A stretch of DNA of 64,000 bases from assembly GCF_014202395.1 (NCBI RefSeq), contig NZ_JACHGQ010000005.1, positions 1-64,000 of the forward strand. Direction: 5' to 3'. This document shows, piece after piece, positions 1-7,322 of the stretch. Below the pieces are notes generated by a model that was not told the DNA's origin, did no database searches, and was given only the letters and a program-made list of their open reading frames with translations. This stretch comes from Histophilus somni. GTDB taxonomy: Bacteria > Pseudomonadota > Gammaproteobacteria > Enterobacterales > Pasteurellaceae. How positions within the stretch are numbered: position 1 is the first letter of the stretch; each line of letters starts with the position of its first letter. Both the position numbers and the translations under genes were made by a program.

Positions 1-98
1 GAGCAACAACAAACACCTGAGTAGTTAGGTTTGAAACGGCTATGCCGCTTGTGCCTTATATCCACGCCCTCAAGGACGTGGTTTTACGGCACTGTCTG
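1..98 (-). mobile_element. End of an IS200/IS605-type element running out of the window
   Basis: Read on the minus strand, the segment from about 98 to 57 can form a hairpin (CCACGTCC ... GGGCGTGG) and closely matches the minus-strand sequence at 45060-45106, which sits upstream of a decayed tnpB. The orientation places any transposase genes left of base 1, outside the window. The boundary near 95-98 coincides with the point where an open frame (95-361) is interrupted, as expected for an insertion. The family call rests on the match to the tnpB-linked copy and is an inference. Confidence 0.5.
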
Positions 99-361
99 AT
101 AATTTAGTTAATATCTCTGCTGTTGTACATGAAATTGTGAGCTCTCAACAATTAAAAGATGACATTAAAATTTGGTATGACAAGTACTTTTATTGTCGCC
201 CTGTAAAAGTTGAAACAACAGGCTTTGTATCATTTTTATTGCATCAATTTTTTAACGGTATTGCTCATATTTTACTGAAACAGGAAATAATTACCGAAAT
301 TGAAGCGACAGAACAAAGTTATTACTTTATTGCAGCTAATAACTTTCAACGTTTATTTTAA
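95..361 (+). pseudogene. 3' fragment of an unknown gene cut by the IS end
   Basis: The frame ending at 361 is open back through the IS boundary. A GTG at 137 could serve as a start, but there is no clear ribosome binding site and the frame reads naturally from at least base 95, so this looks like the last ~88 codons of a gene whose 5' part was replaced by the insertion element. The encoded fragment is mixed and aromatic-rich (contains IWYDKYFYCRP and FLLHQFFNGIAHILL). I do not recognise the family. It precedes the DUF4160/DUF2442 pair and is followed directly by the first copy of the repeated hairpin element, so it probably belonged to the same cassette-like cluster. Confidence 0.4.
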
Positions 362-389
362 CCACAGAAATGCTTCGTTGAAGCAACAC

Positions 390-478
390 TAAAGATTAAG
401 GAATATTGGTTGCAATATTCCTTTAACCCGTGGGGATACATTTATCCCTTTGGGCATAGTGTATCCCTTTTTTTATTG
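390..478 (+). repeat. Repeated hairpin element, copy 1
   Basis: The segment begins TAAAGATTAAGG, forms a hairpin (GGAATATTG loop CAATATTCC), then continues with GGGATA ... TATCCC and GGGCATA ... TATCCC arms before a T-rich run. Nearly the same sequence recurs at 1027-1095, and a diverged version at 1493-1560. Each copy lies in the gap between small accessory genes. The first hairpin plus T-run could act as a terminator; the later arms are unexplained. Confidence 0.55.
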
Positions 479-492
479 AATTGGAGTACACT

Positions 493-747
493 ATGCCAAT
501 TGTTTTAACTTATAGAGGTTACAAAATATACTTTTATTCAAATGAGGGATTACCATTAGAGCCTGTTCATGTTCATATTGATAAGGCAGGTAAAACAGCA
601 AAGGTATGGTTAAACCCAATATCCGTAGCATATATCTATGGTTTTTCGTCAAAAGAGATAAAAGAAATATGTAACTATTTACAAAAATATGAACGTTTTA
701 TCGTAGAGGTGTGGAATGACTTTTTCAACATTAGCGATAGCCACTAA
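493..747 (+). CDS. DUF4160 domain protein
   Basis: This 84-residue protein starts at the ATG at 493, preceded by GGAG with a 6-base gap; an in-frame TTG at 481 is less likely. Its N-terminus (MPIVLTYRGYKIYFYSNEGLP followed by EPVHVHI) is the signature of DUF4160 proteins, small bacterial proteins of unknown function. The stop lies inside the next gene, a DUF2442 protein, which starts at 716 in another frame. This DUF4160-DUF2442 overlap is a common pairing, sometimes considered toxin-antitoxin-like, though no activity can be read from the sequence. Copies of a repeated hairpin element flank the pair. The family call is confident and the function unknown. Confidence 0.8.
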   Translation: MPIVLTYRGYKIYFYSNEGLPLEPVHVHIDKAGKTAKVWLNPISVAYIYGFSSKEIKEICNYLQKYERFIVEVWNDFFNISDSH

Positions 748-1018
748 AGTATCCATTAATCAGGATTCATTTCAAATTACCTTGCAAGATGGAAGAGTAT
801 TAGGGGTACCTTTTAATTGGTTTCCTAAATTACAAAATGCTTCTCAAGCGGAAAGAGAGAACTATGAGCTATCTCCAACAGGAGAAGGTATTCATTGGTG
901 GGAGCTTGATTTGAATTTATCTATTAATGGATTGTTACAAGGAAAACGCGAGTTTAATCCTGATTGGTCAATGAAAGATTATCTTATTCGTAAGGGGCTA
1001 ACGTTGCCATCAGCCTAA
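716..1018 (+). CDS. DUF2442 domain protein
   Basis: The 100-residue product has the DUF2442 layout: a basic strand region near residues 12-30 (VSINQDSFQITLQDGR) followed by a conserved VPFNWFPKLQNA segment and the (W)WELDLNLSINGLL end of the domain. It overlaps the end of the DUF4160 gene by 32 bases, so the two are probably translationally coupled; GAGGTGTGG upstream serves as a possible binding site. DUF2442 proteins often accompany DUF4160 proteins; their biochemical role is not established. A second copy of the repeated hairpin element follows directly. Confidence 0.8.
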   Translation: MTFSTLAIATKVSINQDSFQITLQDGRVLGVPFNWFPKLQNASQAERENYELSPTGEGIHWWELDLNLSINGLLQGKREFNPDWSMKDYLIRKGLTLPSA

Positions 1019-1026
1019 AACGCTAT

Positions 1027-1095
1027 TAAAGATTAAGGAATATTGGTTGCAATATTCTTTTAACCCCGAGGGGATACATTATCCCTTTTTTTATT
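1027..1095 (+). repeat. Repeated hairpin element, copy 2
   Basis: This is nearly identical to 390-450: TAAAGATTAAGG, the GGAATATTG/CAATATTC hairpin, then a GGGATA-cat-TATCCC arm and a T-run. It lacks the third arm of copy 1. It separates the DUF2442 gene from the small membrane protein gene at 1114. Confidence 0.55.
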
Positions 1096-1113
1096 TAACA
1101 GAAAAGGAGTACT

Positions 1114-1347
1114 ATGTTCAGGTTATTTAAACCCCCATTTGAAATTTCGACGTTGGAAGCATGGTCAAAAATGAGTGATGATATCGCAAAAGTTGCAATT
1201 CTAGCTGTTCCTGTTATGCTGTATAGCAATTACAGTTTAGGTTTTAGAATATTTAATATTGTAATACTTAGTGTTATTGCATTGGTATTCTTAACTACAG
1301 GGCGTTGCTTACGACTAGAGATTATTAAGTGCTCAAAGGAGAAATAA
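1114..1347 (+). CDS. Small membrane protein of unknown function
   Basis: This encodes a 77-residue protein starting at an ATG preceded by AAAAGGAG at 1102-1109, a strong ribosome binding site. Two hydrophobic segments are visible, roughly residues 27-43 (VAILAVPVMLYSNYSLG) and 47-63 (IFNIVILSVIALVFLTT), with a basic C-terminus, so it is probably an inner-membrane protein with two helices. I do not recognise the family. A second, shorter membrane protein gene starts one base after its stop, so the two form an operon ending at the terminator at 1493-1525. Their position behind the repeated hairpin element suggests a cassette of accessory genes. Confidence 0.5.
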   Translation: MFRLFKPPFEISTLEAWSKMSDDIAKVAILAVPVMLYSNYSLGFRIFNIVILSVIALVFLTTGRCLRLEIIKCSKEK

Positions 1348-1348
1348 T

Positions 1349-1483
1349 ATGGAACTATCAATCGGTTTAACGATTTTTGCCATTATCGGACTTTTAATAC
1401 TCTATGGTGTGTCAAAAATCCCTGAAGCCAATCGTAAATATTACGAAAATTTAAAATCTAAGAAATTAGATTCAAATCATTAA
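1349..1483 (+). CDS. Very small single-helix membrane protein
   Basis: This 44-codon gene starts at the ATG at 1349, with AAAGGAG nine bases upstream inside the end of the preceding gene. The product begins MELSIGLTIFAIIGLLILYG, one transmembrane helix, followed by a charged tail (PEANRKYYENLKSKKLD). Its strong ribosome binding site, tight coupling to the gene before it and the good hairpin terminator just after it support a real gene. The family is not recognised; a role in the membrane, perhaps with its 77-residue neighbour, is inference. Confidence 0.5.
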   Translation: MELSIGLTIFAIIGLLILYGVSKIPEANRKYYENLKSKKLDSNH

Positions 1484-1492
1484 TTTAACTTA

Positions 1493-1525
1493 AATATACG
1501 ACACTTCGGTGTCGTATATTCTTTT
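1493..1525 (+). terminator. Rho-independent terminator (also degenerate copy 3 of the hairpin element)
   Basis: A 12-bp stem AATATACGACAC with a TTCG tetraloop and perfect complement is followed by CTTTT. The sequence after it (1522-1560) resembles the later arms of copies 1 and 2, so the hairpin occupies the same place in the repeated element but with a different stem sequence. Confidence 0.8.
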
Positions 1526-1696
1526 CACCCATGGGGTACATTTACCTTATAGGCATAAGGTATACCAACAATAAAATTATAATTTGGCAGCAACCACTTT
1601 TTTAGTCAAAGTGCAGAAATGATGGCTAAGAGAATTTACAATGACTTATTTTGCTGTTAATTCAAATTTTGTCCTTAACCAATTAATGAGGTTAAA

Positions 1697-2164
1697 TTAT
1701 AACTTCAACATCAATAACATATCATCAATTGGTGAAGGTTGAAAACCATAATTGAGATAGAATTGTTTTGCTTTATCATTTAAAGCGTGTACGAGCAAAG
1801 CTCTTACTCCAACTTGTTCTGACACAGCTCTTGCTCGTAGTACAACATCTTTAAGTAATGCAGCACCTAATTTTTTTCCTTGATGTTTTATATCTATAGC
1901 TAATCTTCCTAAAACAACAACAGGAATAGGCTCAGGCATATTACGTCTTAATGCTCCGGATACAAACCGATGCGTCACTGAACCTGCCGCTAGTGCATAG
2001 AAGCCAACAACGACATTTTCATTGCAGATCACAAATGTTCTACTTGCTCGGTTTTGCCGGTTTCTAAGTGCATGACGTTTAAGCCAAATATTTAATGACT
2101 CTTCACCACAATTAAATGCACCTAAATGGTGATGATGTGTTAATAGCTCAGGTGCTGAATACAT
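1697..2164 (-). CDS. tacT: GNAT acetyltransferase toxin, TacT type
   Basis: The 155-residue protein is a GNAT-fold acetyltransferase of the kind that pairs with DUF1778 antitoxins. Such toxins acetylate the amino group of aminoacyl-tRNAs and stop translation. Visible features are FNCGEESLNIWLKRHA near residues 17-32, the VVLGRLAID strand at 83-91, the acetyl-CoA loop HQGKKLGAALL (94-104, matching Q-x-x-G-x-G/A) and a Tyr-rich FYLNYGF near 135-141 that supplies the usual catalytic tyrosine. Its start codon lies one base after the antitoxin stop, so the two are co-translated. Length is normal for the family, and no damage is seen. Confidence 0.88.
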   Translation of the reverse strand: MYSAPELLTHHHHLGAFNCGEESLNIWLKRHALRNRQNRASRTFVICNENVVVGFYALAAGSVTHRFVSGALRRNMPEPIPVVVLGRLAIDIKHQGKKLGAALLKDVVLRARAVSEQVGVRALLVHALNDKAKQFYLNYGFQPSPIDDMLLMLKL

Positions 2165-2165
2165 T

Positions 2166-2429
2166 TTATGATTCCCAAGGTGAATGAGTTGCCATTAATT
2201 TTTCCAACCCGGCATTAGGTAAATTAGGCTGTTCAAGTACTTCAATAAAATGATTGAATTTTCCTTCATCAAGCTGAAAAACTGTTCTGTCTAAAATCAC
2301 GTTTTGTGCATAAGTGCAAGCAACATCAAGCATAAAATCAGAACGTGTTTTTCCGAGTAATGAAGCGGCATAATCAATTAAGTCACGTTGCTTTGGCTGG
2401 ACTCGTAGGTTAATTGCAGCGGTACGCAT
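2166..2429 (-). CDS. tacA: DUF1778 antitoxin, TacA type
   Basis: This encodes an 87-residue ribbon-helix-helix antitoxin: an N-terminal DNA-binding part (MRTAAINLRVQPKQRDLIDYAASLLGKTRSDFML) and a C-terminal tail that wraps its toxin (ending PNAGLEKLMATHSPWES). The start is the ATG at 2429; a further upstream in-frame ATG at 2441 overlaps the GGAG binding site and is rejected. It lies directly before the GNAT toxin gene, the standard order. TacA-type proteins usually repress their own promoter together with the toxin; the paired direct repeats just upstream are a likely binding site. Confidence 0.88.
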   Translation of the reverse strand: MRTAAINLRVQPKQRDLIDYAASLLGKTRSDFMLDVACTYAQNVILDRTVFQLDEGKFNHFIEVLEQPNLPNAGLEKLMATHSPWES

Positions 2430-2449
2430 AAGAATCTCCATAGTTTATT

Positions 2450-2470
2450 AATACACAATCAATACACAAA
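2450..2470 (-). promoter_or_regulatory. Probable operator of the tacAT pair
   Basis: Two direct repeats, AATACACAA at 2450-2458 and again at 2461-2469, are spaced 11 bases apart, one helical turn, just upstream of the antitoxin start. This is the arrangement expected for cooperative binding by a ribbon-helix-helix antitoxin. Assignment is by position and pattern only. Confidence 0.4.
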
Positions 2471-2566
2471 TTATAATGTATATCTATTGTATATTCAATG
2501 GTGTGATATGGTTTCACCACTATTGGTGTTCAAAAATTGTTGAAGATTAAGTTTGGGATTCTATAT

Positions 2567-2878
2567 TTAAATGAATATTGAGACTTGCTTGTCAACGGCT
2601 AAGCGTCCAAGTAAAACCGCCGGAACACTAGGATAACGGGGTAATTTTTTCTTAAGGTTCTCAGGGAGAGAGACAAGAGGAATGCTTGTTGAGGCTAAAG
2701 TATAGTAGCCTAAAATACGTTTATTTTCATCAATGACAGTAAAGCAAGGAGCAATACGCCTTTTGATATCTTGTGAAACCTGTTTTTGTAAATAGAGATT
2801 CAAGGGACGTGAGCCACAATCAAATTGATCTCGTAAATAGGTTTTATCAAATGTGGTGATCCGGATAGGGGGGAGCAT
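2567..2878 (-). pseudogene. Truncated GNAT toxin of a second TacAT pair
   Basis: The 103-residue product begins like a TacT-type toxin (IRITTFDKTYLRDQFDCGSRPLNLYLQKQ, then a TVIDENKRILGYYTLAS strand and VPAVLLGRLAVDKQ). It stops just where the acetyl-CoA binding loop Q-x-x-G-x-G should follow, ending VSIFI. About 55 C-terminal residues, including the cofactor loop and catalytic tyrosine, are missing, so it cannot be an active acetyltransferase. Its start overlaps the last base of the antitoxin gene before it. It is probably a deletion remnant. Confidence 0.75.
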
Positions 2879-3132
2879 TATTCCCCCAATAATGATGTAC
2901 TTAAATGAAGTGCTTCTTGCATTTTTTGATTTGGCGAAGGAGGGGAAATCAATGCTTCTGCAAAATACTGCTGATCAGCGATAGAAAGATGAATAAGTTC
3001 ATTTTTTCCACGGTTTTTTTCGCTGCCGACAACAAAATCACTTAAACTGCGTCCTTCAAGGGTTGCGGCACGCTTTAATAAGGATTGTATCTCAGTATTA
3101 ATTCTTGCTTCAAATCTCACTGTTGCCGGCAT
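2878..3132 (-). CDS. DUF1778 antitoxin of the decayed second pair
   Basis: This 84-residue protein has the DUF1778 pattern: PATVRFEARINTEIQSLLKRAATLEGRSLSDFVV at the N-terminus and LIHLSIADQQYFAEALISPPSPNQKMQEALH at the toxin-binding end. AGAGGATAACGTT supplies a ribosome binding site. The stretch joining the two halves (GSEKNRGKN) is about five residues shorter than usual and unlike the usual Ala-rich helix, perhaps from small indels in A-rich sequence. Its toxin partner is truncated, so it may be a free antitoxin or simply decaying. Confidence 0.65.
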   Translation of the reverse strand: MPATVRFEARINTEIQSLLKRAATLEGRSLSDFVVGSEKNRGKNELIHLSIADQQYFAEALISPPSPNQKMQEALHLSTSLLGE

Positions 3133-3304
3133 AACGTTATCCTCTTTTTAAGGGATTGATTGTGCGGTGTTTGTGTGTATTTTTCAATGGGGATTTTATA
3201 AAAAATAGACAATGGTTAACACATATAAAAGTAATTTGAATAACAACTGATTTTAATGTATCACTTTGGTGTCATTTTGTTTCTTTTAGCTAAAAAGAGG
3301 TCTT

Positions 3305-3460
3305 ATGTTTCCAAATAAACCAAAATCATTAAATATTCGAGGGCTCAATGAAAATACCTTAATCCAATTGCAATCTCTAGCAATGAGTAATGAACGCTCT
3401 TTAGAAGGTGAGGCCAGATATGCCATCCAACAATGGTGCAAATTAAATCCTGTGGGAGAA
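3305..3460 (+). pseudogene. 5' stub of a ribbon-helix-helix antitoxin (FitA-like)
   Basis: The ATG at 3305 follows AAGAGGT. The first ~45 residues (MFPNKPKSLNIRGLNENTL, then LAMSNERSLEGEARYAIQQWC) match the N-terminal DNA-binding part of FitA/VapB-like antitoxins. After about residue 48 the frame runs into the antisense of a CdiA gene fragment and ends at 3526 with unrelated residues (VVRRISAASARASPALL). No PIN-domain toxin follows. The gene appears to have been cut when the CDI fragment was joined in opposite orientation. Confidence 0.5.
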
Positions 3461-3966
3461 ATATCTTTTTCGGTTGTTCGTCGAATTTCTGCTGCTTCTG
3501 CTCGAGCATCCCCTGCTTTACTGTAAATATAACCGATTACTTCTTTTCGATTTTTATCGAACTCTTGTGTAACTTTAACCTGATAATCCAACTCTTTTTG
3601 TAGCTCATCTTTATCAAAACGGTTTTCCAGCTTACCCGAACGTCTTTCAGCATTGTCGGTAGCAATGCCCGTTTTAATTTCCGTTTTCACTTGTTCAACG
3701 GTTTTACCTGTTTTTTCAACCAGTCCTTGTTCGTCACGAATATGAAGATGGGTGGTGTTAATGCCTGATTTTGTTTGGCTTCGTTGACTATCACTATCCG
3801 CCCCAAAACCAAAAGAGGTAGTCCTTGTCAACGAATCCAACCCTTCTGCCAATTTAACCGGATTGTTTTTACCGCCTGATATAGCTTGTGTTGTTGTTTT
3901 TCCGTTATGTCCTTCATAAAGTTTTTCCCCTTTTTCATTCACCGCCTGTTTAATCTTTACCCACTA
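3455..3966 (-). pseudogene. Stray internal fragment of a cdiA gene
   Basis: The frame is open from 3966 and lacks a credible start. It contains SGINTTHLHIRDEQG and GKTVEQVKTEIKTGIATDNA, then RSGKLENRFDKDELQKEL, closely matching the orphan CdiA at 4608-6896 (SGINTQNLIIRDEQG, GKTVEQIKTEIKTDITTDNA). This is the segment between the FHA-2 repeats and the toxin in CdiA proteins. Past EFDKNRKEVIGYIYSKAGDARAEA the reading runs into the truncated antitoxin at about 3455-3490. It has no signal peptide, no toxin end and no immunity gene, and is best read as debris of an older cassette. Confidence 0.7.
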
Positions 3967-4049
3967 AAATGTGATCAAAGCCATTATTCGAGCTATATTT
4001 ACCTCCATCAAGCACTTTATACCTTGAACGTTTACAAGGCCTTCTCTAC

Positions 4050-4262
4050 TTATTTCCTTTTTATGTTGTATTTGTAGAAAAAATAAAAGAATATAATCAA
4101 TGGTAATTGATATGGGATAAAGAAATCTACCATTCTATACATCATCCCCTCTAATATAGAAGGGTCAAGTTTGCCATGTTTTAGATAAATATTTAAAATA
4201 GTAAAAAATTATTCCAAAAATAAGTTTAATATATTTAGTATATCTTCTATTATTTCTCTCAT
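4050..4262 (-). pseudogene. Immunity-like membrane protein gene with an internal stop
   Basis: From the ATG at 4262, which overlaps the stop of the preceding toxin tail (AATGA), the frame reads MREIIEDILNILNLFLE, then TAA at 4209-4211, then continues open for 52 more codons (TILNIYLKHGKLDPSILEGM, then a hydrophobic segment PLIIFFYFFYKY) to TAA at 4050. One substitution would restore a ~70-residue protein with one membrane helix. Position right after a toxin tail is the usual place of a cdiI gene. Either the gene is dead or a sequencing error lies at 4209-4211. Confidence 0.45.
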
Positions 4263-4426
4263 TCTTTTTTCTCCTGAACATGATCTTTTTCGAATTTTTT
4301 CTCAATTAATTTTTGCATTGTCTCAATAATAAATTGCTTACCTAGAACGGATGGAACAGATTGTTCAAGAACTTTCCTTCCATACTTGAAGTTGAATTTT
4401 CCCCTAAAGTGCCATCTATAAGCTAG
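4259..4426 (-). pseudogene. Orphan CdiA toxin tail, ~55 codons
   Basis: Directly after the stop of the immunity gene at 4427, the same frame stays open for 55 codons (LAYRWHFRGKFNFKYGRKVL, then EQSVPSVLGKQF, ending with a charged tail) with no start codon or ribosome binding site. It ends overlapping the ATG of the immunity-like gene at 4262. Orphan cassettes in CDI loci commonly have this form, a C-terminal toxin piece plus immunity gene. The toxin family is not recognised, and the assignment rests on position and on the composition of the fragment. Confidence 0.4.
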
Positions 4427-4606
4427 CTAATCTCTATTTTTCTGCCAGTAAGCCATTCCTATTGCTAATACTGATATAGGAAATAACTTAATCATAAACT
4501 CTGTATAGGGTATGTTTAAACCTGTTAAATAATTTAATAAATAGAAACATGAATCACCAATAAAGGATAAGAAAATAATTTTTAGAAAGTTCAATATTAA
4601 TTTCAT
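4427..4606 (-). CDS. Candidate CdiI immunity protein, two membrane helices
   Basis: The start is taken at the ATG at 4606, one base past the stop of the cdiA-like gene and five bases after GGAAAG, giving 59 residues. The product starts MKLILNFLKIIFLSFIGDSC and has two hydrophobic segments (residues 3-24 and about 33-51) and a short basic tail, so it should sit in the inner membrane. CDI immunity proteins for pore-forming (ionophore) toxins are small inner-membrane proteins, which fits the hydrophobic end of the adjacent CdiA. Family not recognised; the immunity role is inferred from position. Confidence 0.55.
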   Translation of the reverse strand: MKLILNFLKIIFLSFIGDSCFYLLNYLTGLNIPYTEFMIKLFPISVLAIGMAYWQKNRD

Positions 4607-4607
4607 A

Positions 4608-6896
4608 TTACTTTCCATCTTCTTTTTTATCATCTAGATAATCTAAGTATTTATTATAAAAAGATGAAATTCCTTTTGTTGATACACCCCCTAATCCAAT
4701 CTTAGAACTCGTATAATTTATTACTGAGGATGAAGTTGCTGATTTAGCTGCATTTGAAATTGATTTTTCAATATTATTGTTGTTAATAGCAATTCCTTTT
4801 ATTGTATCAGCTATTACACCATAAGCAGGATTTAACTTATGAACTAAAGAATCATAAATTGCATTTGTTCCTACTTTTATAGTTGAACTAGCTAAATTAT
4901 TGCTCGTAAGCTCTTTTGAACCATCAACATAATATAAAGTTTCTACAGCACTACCTGTAATGGCATTGATACCAAATGCAACTTTATATTCTTTAGGAGT
5001 ATATTTATATACATTTACGATACTCTCTAAGGCTTTTCCAAACTTCTGCTCTGCTGCGACGCCTAAAGCAATCGCTTCATTTGATACCATAGACTTTGCC
5101 AAGGTCTCACCTGTTGCAGTTAAGGCTTTATTTGTCGCTGAAAGAGCTTTTCCGCCCAATTTTAACCCACCACCAACAAGTAAATCCTCCCAAATAACAG
5201 GTTCTGCAATCCCTTTTGGTGAAGTTACATAATGAAAATAATCTTTATTGACAATGTCGCTACTATACTGACGAGTTCGATTTCCTTCAGTAATCATACC
5301 TAATAATTCATTTGCATAACGTTGGCTTGTTGTTTTATCTAAGCCATTCAAACGACCAATATCATTCAGACTGTTAAAGCTATTTATTGAGTTGGTTTTA
5401 CCTAAATTTGGATAGTTATAGTTAAGGCTACCAAACATTTTACTATCACGATATTGCCTATCTGTCGCTTGGAACATTTTGACTTTTTCACCATATAAAA
5501 CCGTTTCTGTACCGTCTTTCCATTTTATGGTTTCATTTTTATTTGCCTCTGCCGTTAATGCGTTATAGGCGATACCTAAACTTTCTTTATAATCGTTTAA
5601 ATTATAAATTTCATTATCTTTTAAAACAGCATTTATCCCTAATTTGGCGATTTGATTTTCCTTATCATCAACCATTGCTGAAGCAATCAATGTTAATCTT
5701 TCCTCCCAATAAGCATCTGTGCCACCTTTCTCACTAGCTAATTGTTTAGCTAATTCTTTGATTTTTTGTTGTTCACTTGGGTGCAACTGCCGATTATTCC
5801 AATCCGTATTTGCTGCGGCGGTCATCGCTCCCACATTGCCATTACCCGTCACTGCACCAATGGCTAATCCCGCTGTGGCATTGACTGCCATTTTGCCCGT
5901 TTTTCCAAATTTCGCCTCTGCTTTTTCGCCCAGTTTTTCAATAGCAGGGGCAGCAAGGGAAGTTGTGCTGGAAGCAGCCGCACCGCTGACATTCCCCGTT
6001 AATAATCCCCCCGCTGCGGCGTGCAATGCCGCTCTTGCTATACCACCTTCTTTCCAAAGGTCGTAGCGGGTTTGGTTTTCATTGAGATAATCGGTTAATT
6101 GGGTTAGTTCACCTTGTAGTTTCACACGCTCTTCAGGATTTGTGTTGTTTGATAATGCCACTTCAACTTGTGATTTGCGGGCAGATAAAATTTCATAATT
6201 TTGCACCGCACCTAATTGTTCTGACGTCCAAGCGACAGCTTGTGCAGCTAATGGAGCAAAGTTTTTCGTCACGTCTTGTTGAATGGCTAATTCTTTGCTT
6301 AACGCCTCTTTATCAAATTTATTTTCCAACTTACCCGAACGGGTTTCGGCATTGTCGGTGGTTATGTCCGTTTTAATTTCCGTTTTTATTTGTTCAACGG
6401 TTTTTCCCATTTTCGCCAACTGTCCTTGTTCGTCACGAATGATGAGGTTTTGCGTATTAATACCGCTTTTTGTTAGGCTGGATTGGCTGTCTTTGTCATA
6501 ACCAAAGCCGATACCTTGATTCACTCGACTTACCGGTGAGCCATCTCTAACCTGACGACCGTCCCAGCCACCGTTAATATCTGCTTGTACTCCTACACCA
6601 ACCGCACTCCCATTATAATCAGCGTGATTTTGAATATCCGAATAAGAAAATGTACCTGTGCTGAATTGGTTTTTACCTTGGTTTTCGGCTTGGGCGGTGG
6701 AGGTGATTAAGCCGCCTTTGAGGTCAGTGTGTTGGGCAATGTTAATTTGATACCCCTCATCTCCTGCATAAATCCCCGATTGTTCTTGCACACTTGCATA
6801 ATCGGCGTTGATTTTGGATTGATTGAAGTTGGCGGAGGCGGAAAAGCCATAGCCCACCGTCATCTGTCCGCTGATATTCAAGAAATATGATTGCAT
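4608..6896 (-). pseudogene. Orphan cdiA 3' half (silent cassette) with its own toxin end
   Basis: The open frame encodes 762 residues but has no signal peptide, no TPS domain and no clear ribosome binding site. Homology with the full CdiA starts near residue 12 (VGYGFSASANFNQSK; full-length copy VGYGFSASGSYNKSK) and continues through GIYAGDEGY, HTDLKGGLITST and IRDEQG. Then come a coiled, Ala/Gly-rich pretoxin region (GGLLTGNVSGAAASSTTSLA, AGLAIGAVTGNGNVGAMTAA) and a different C-terminus ending YLDYLDDKKEDGK. The last ~170 residues are hydrophobic in part, and the next gene is a two-helix membrane protein, suggesting an ionophore-type toxin. It could be expressed on the cell surface only after recombination into the full cdiA. 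Confidence 0.75.
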
Positions 6897-6958
6897 TCTA
6901 CCGTTTTATACTGATATAGAAAAAAGTAAGAATTAAAATAATATCAAATTGCTAAAAA

Positions 6959-7321
6959 CTAATACTTAAATTTTCGATATGCTCTACAATCAACTTCATT
7001 TATGTAATGGTAGCAATATTTTGACAATATATCCTCTTTAAAAACATATCCCAAATCATGCAAACATTTACCTTGATATAAAGCAACGTTATACCAATCC
7101 CAACCAGACGCATCTGGCGGAAGATTTTTCTGCCTTAAATCAGCCCTTACACCATCATTGTAACAATCAGTATATATATCTTCACTGACTTGTTCCTTGG
7201 TTCCTTTTTTTACCCAAAATCTTTCCCCATGCATAATATCCTGAGTATAACTAGGATATAAAGAGATAATAGCAGAACAACCTGACAACAAAAAAAACAC
7301 TAAAAAAACAAATTTTTTCAT
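6959..7321 (-). CDS. Lipoprotein B3, candidate CDI immunity protein
   Basis: The start is placed at the ATG at 7321, one base after the stop of the toxin piece; the resulting 120-residue protein begins with a lipoprotein signal (MKKFVFLVFFLLSGC, lipidated Cys15). Ser follows the Cys, so outer-membrane retention is expected. The mature part shares with four paralogues upstream the pattern W..........S.DI...C, then GKCL...GYVFK, then YCYHY....CRAYRKF, rich in conserved cysteines. It is the last member of the array and closes the second unit of a tandem duplication. Immunity against the lipase-like toxin is inferred from its repeated position. Confidence 0.6.
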   Translation of the reverse strand: MKKFVFLVFFLLSGCSAIISLYPSYTQDIMHGERFWVKKGTKEQVSEDIYTDCYNDGVRADLRQKNLPPDASGWDWYNVALYQGKCLHDLGYVFKEDILSKYCYHYINEVDCRAYRKFKY

Positions 7322-7322
7322 C

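Noticed and set aside
3305-3526. 73-residue plus-strand protein as an intact antitoxin
   Set aside because: Only the first ~45 residues resemble a ribbon-helix-helix protein; the rest is antisense of a CdiA fragment.
5719-6066. 115-residue plus-strand ORF rich in Ala/Pro
   Set aside because: It is the antisense of the Ala/Gly-rich pretoxin region of the orphan CdiA and has no binding site.
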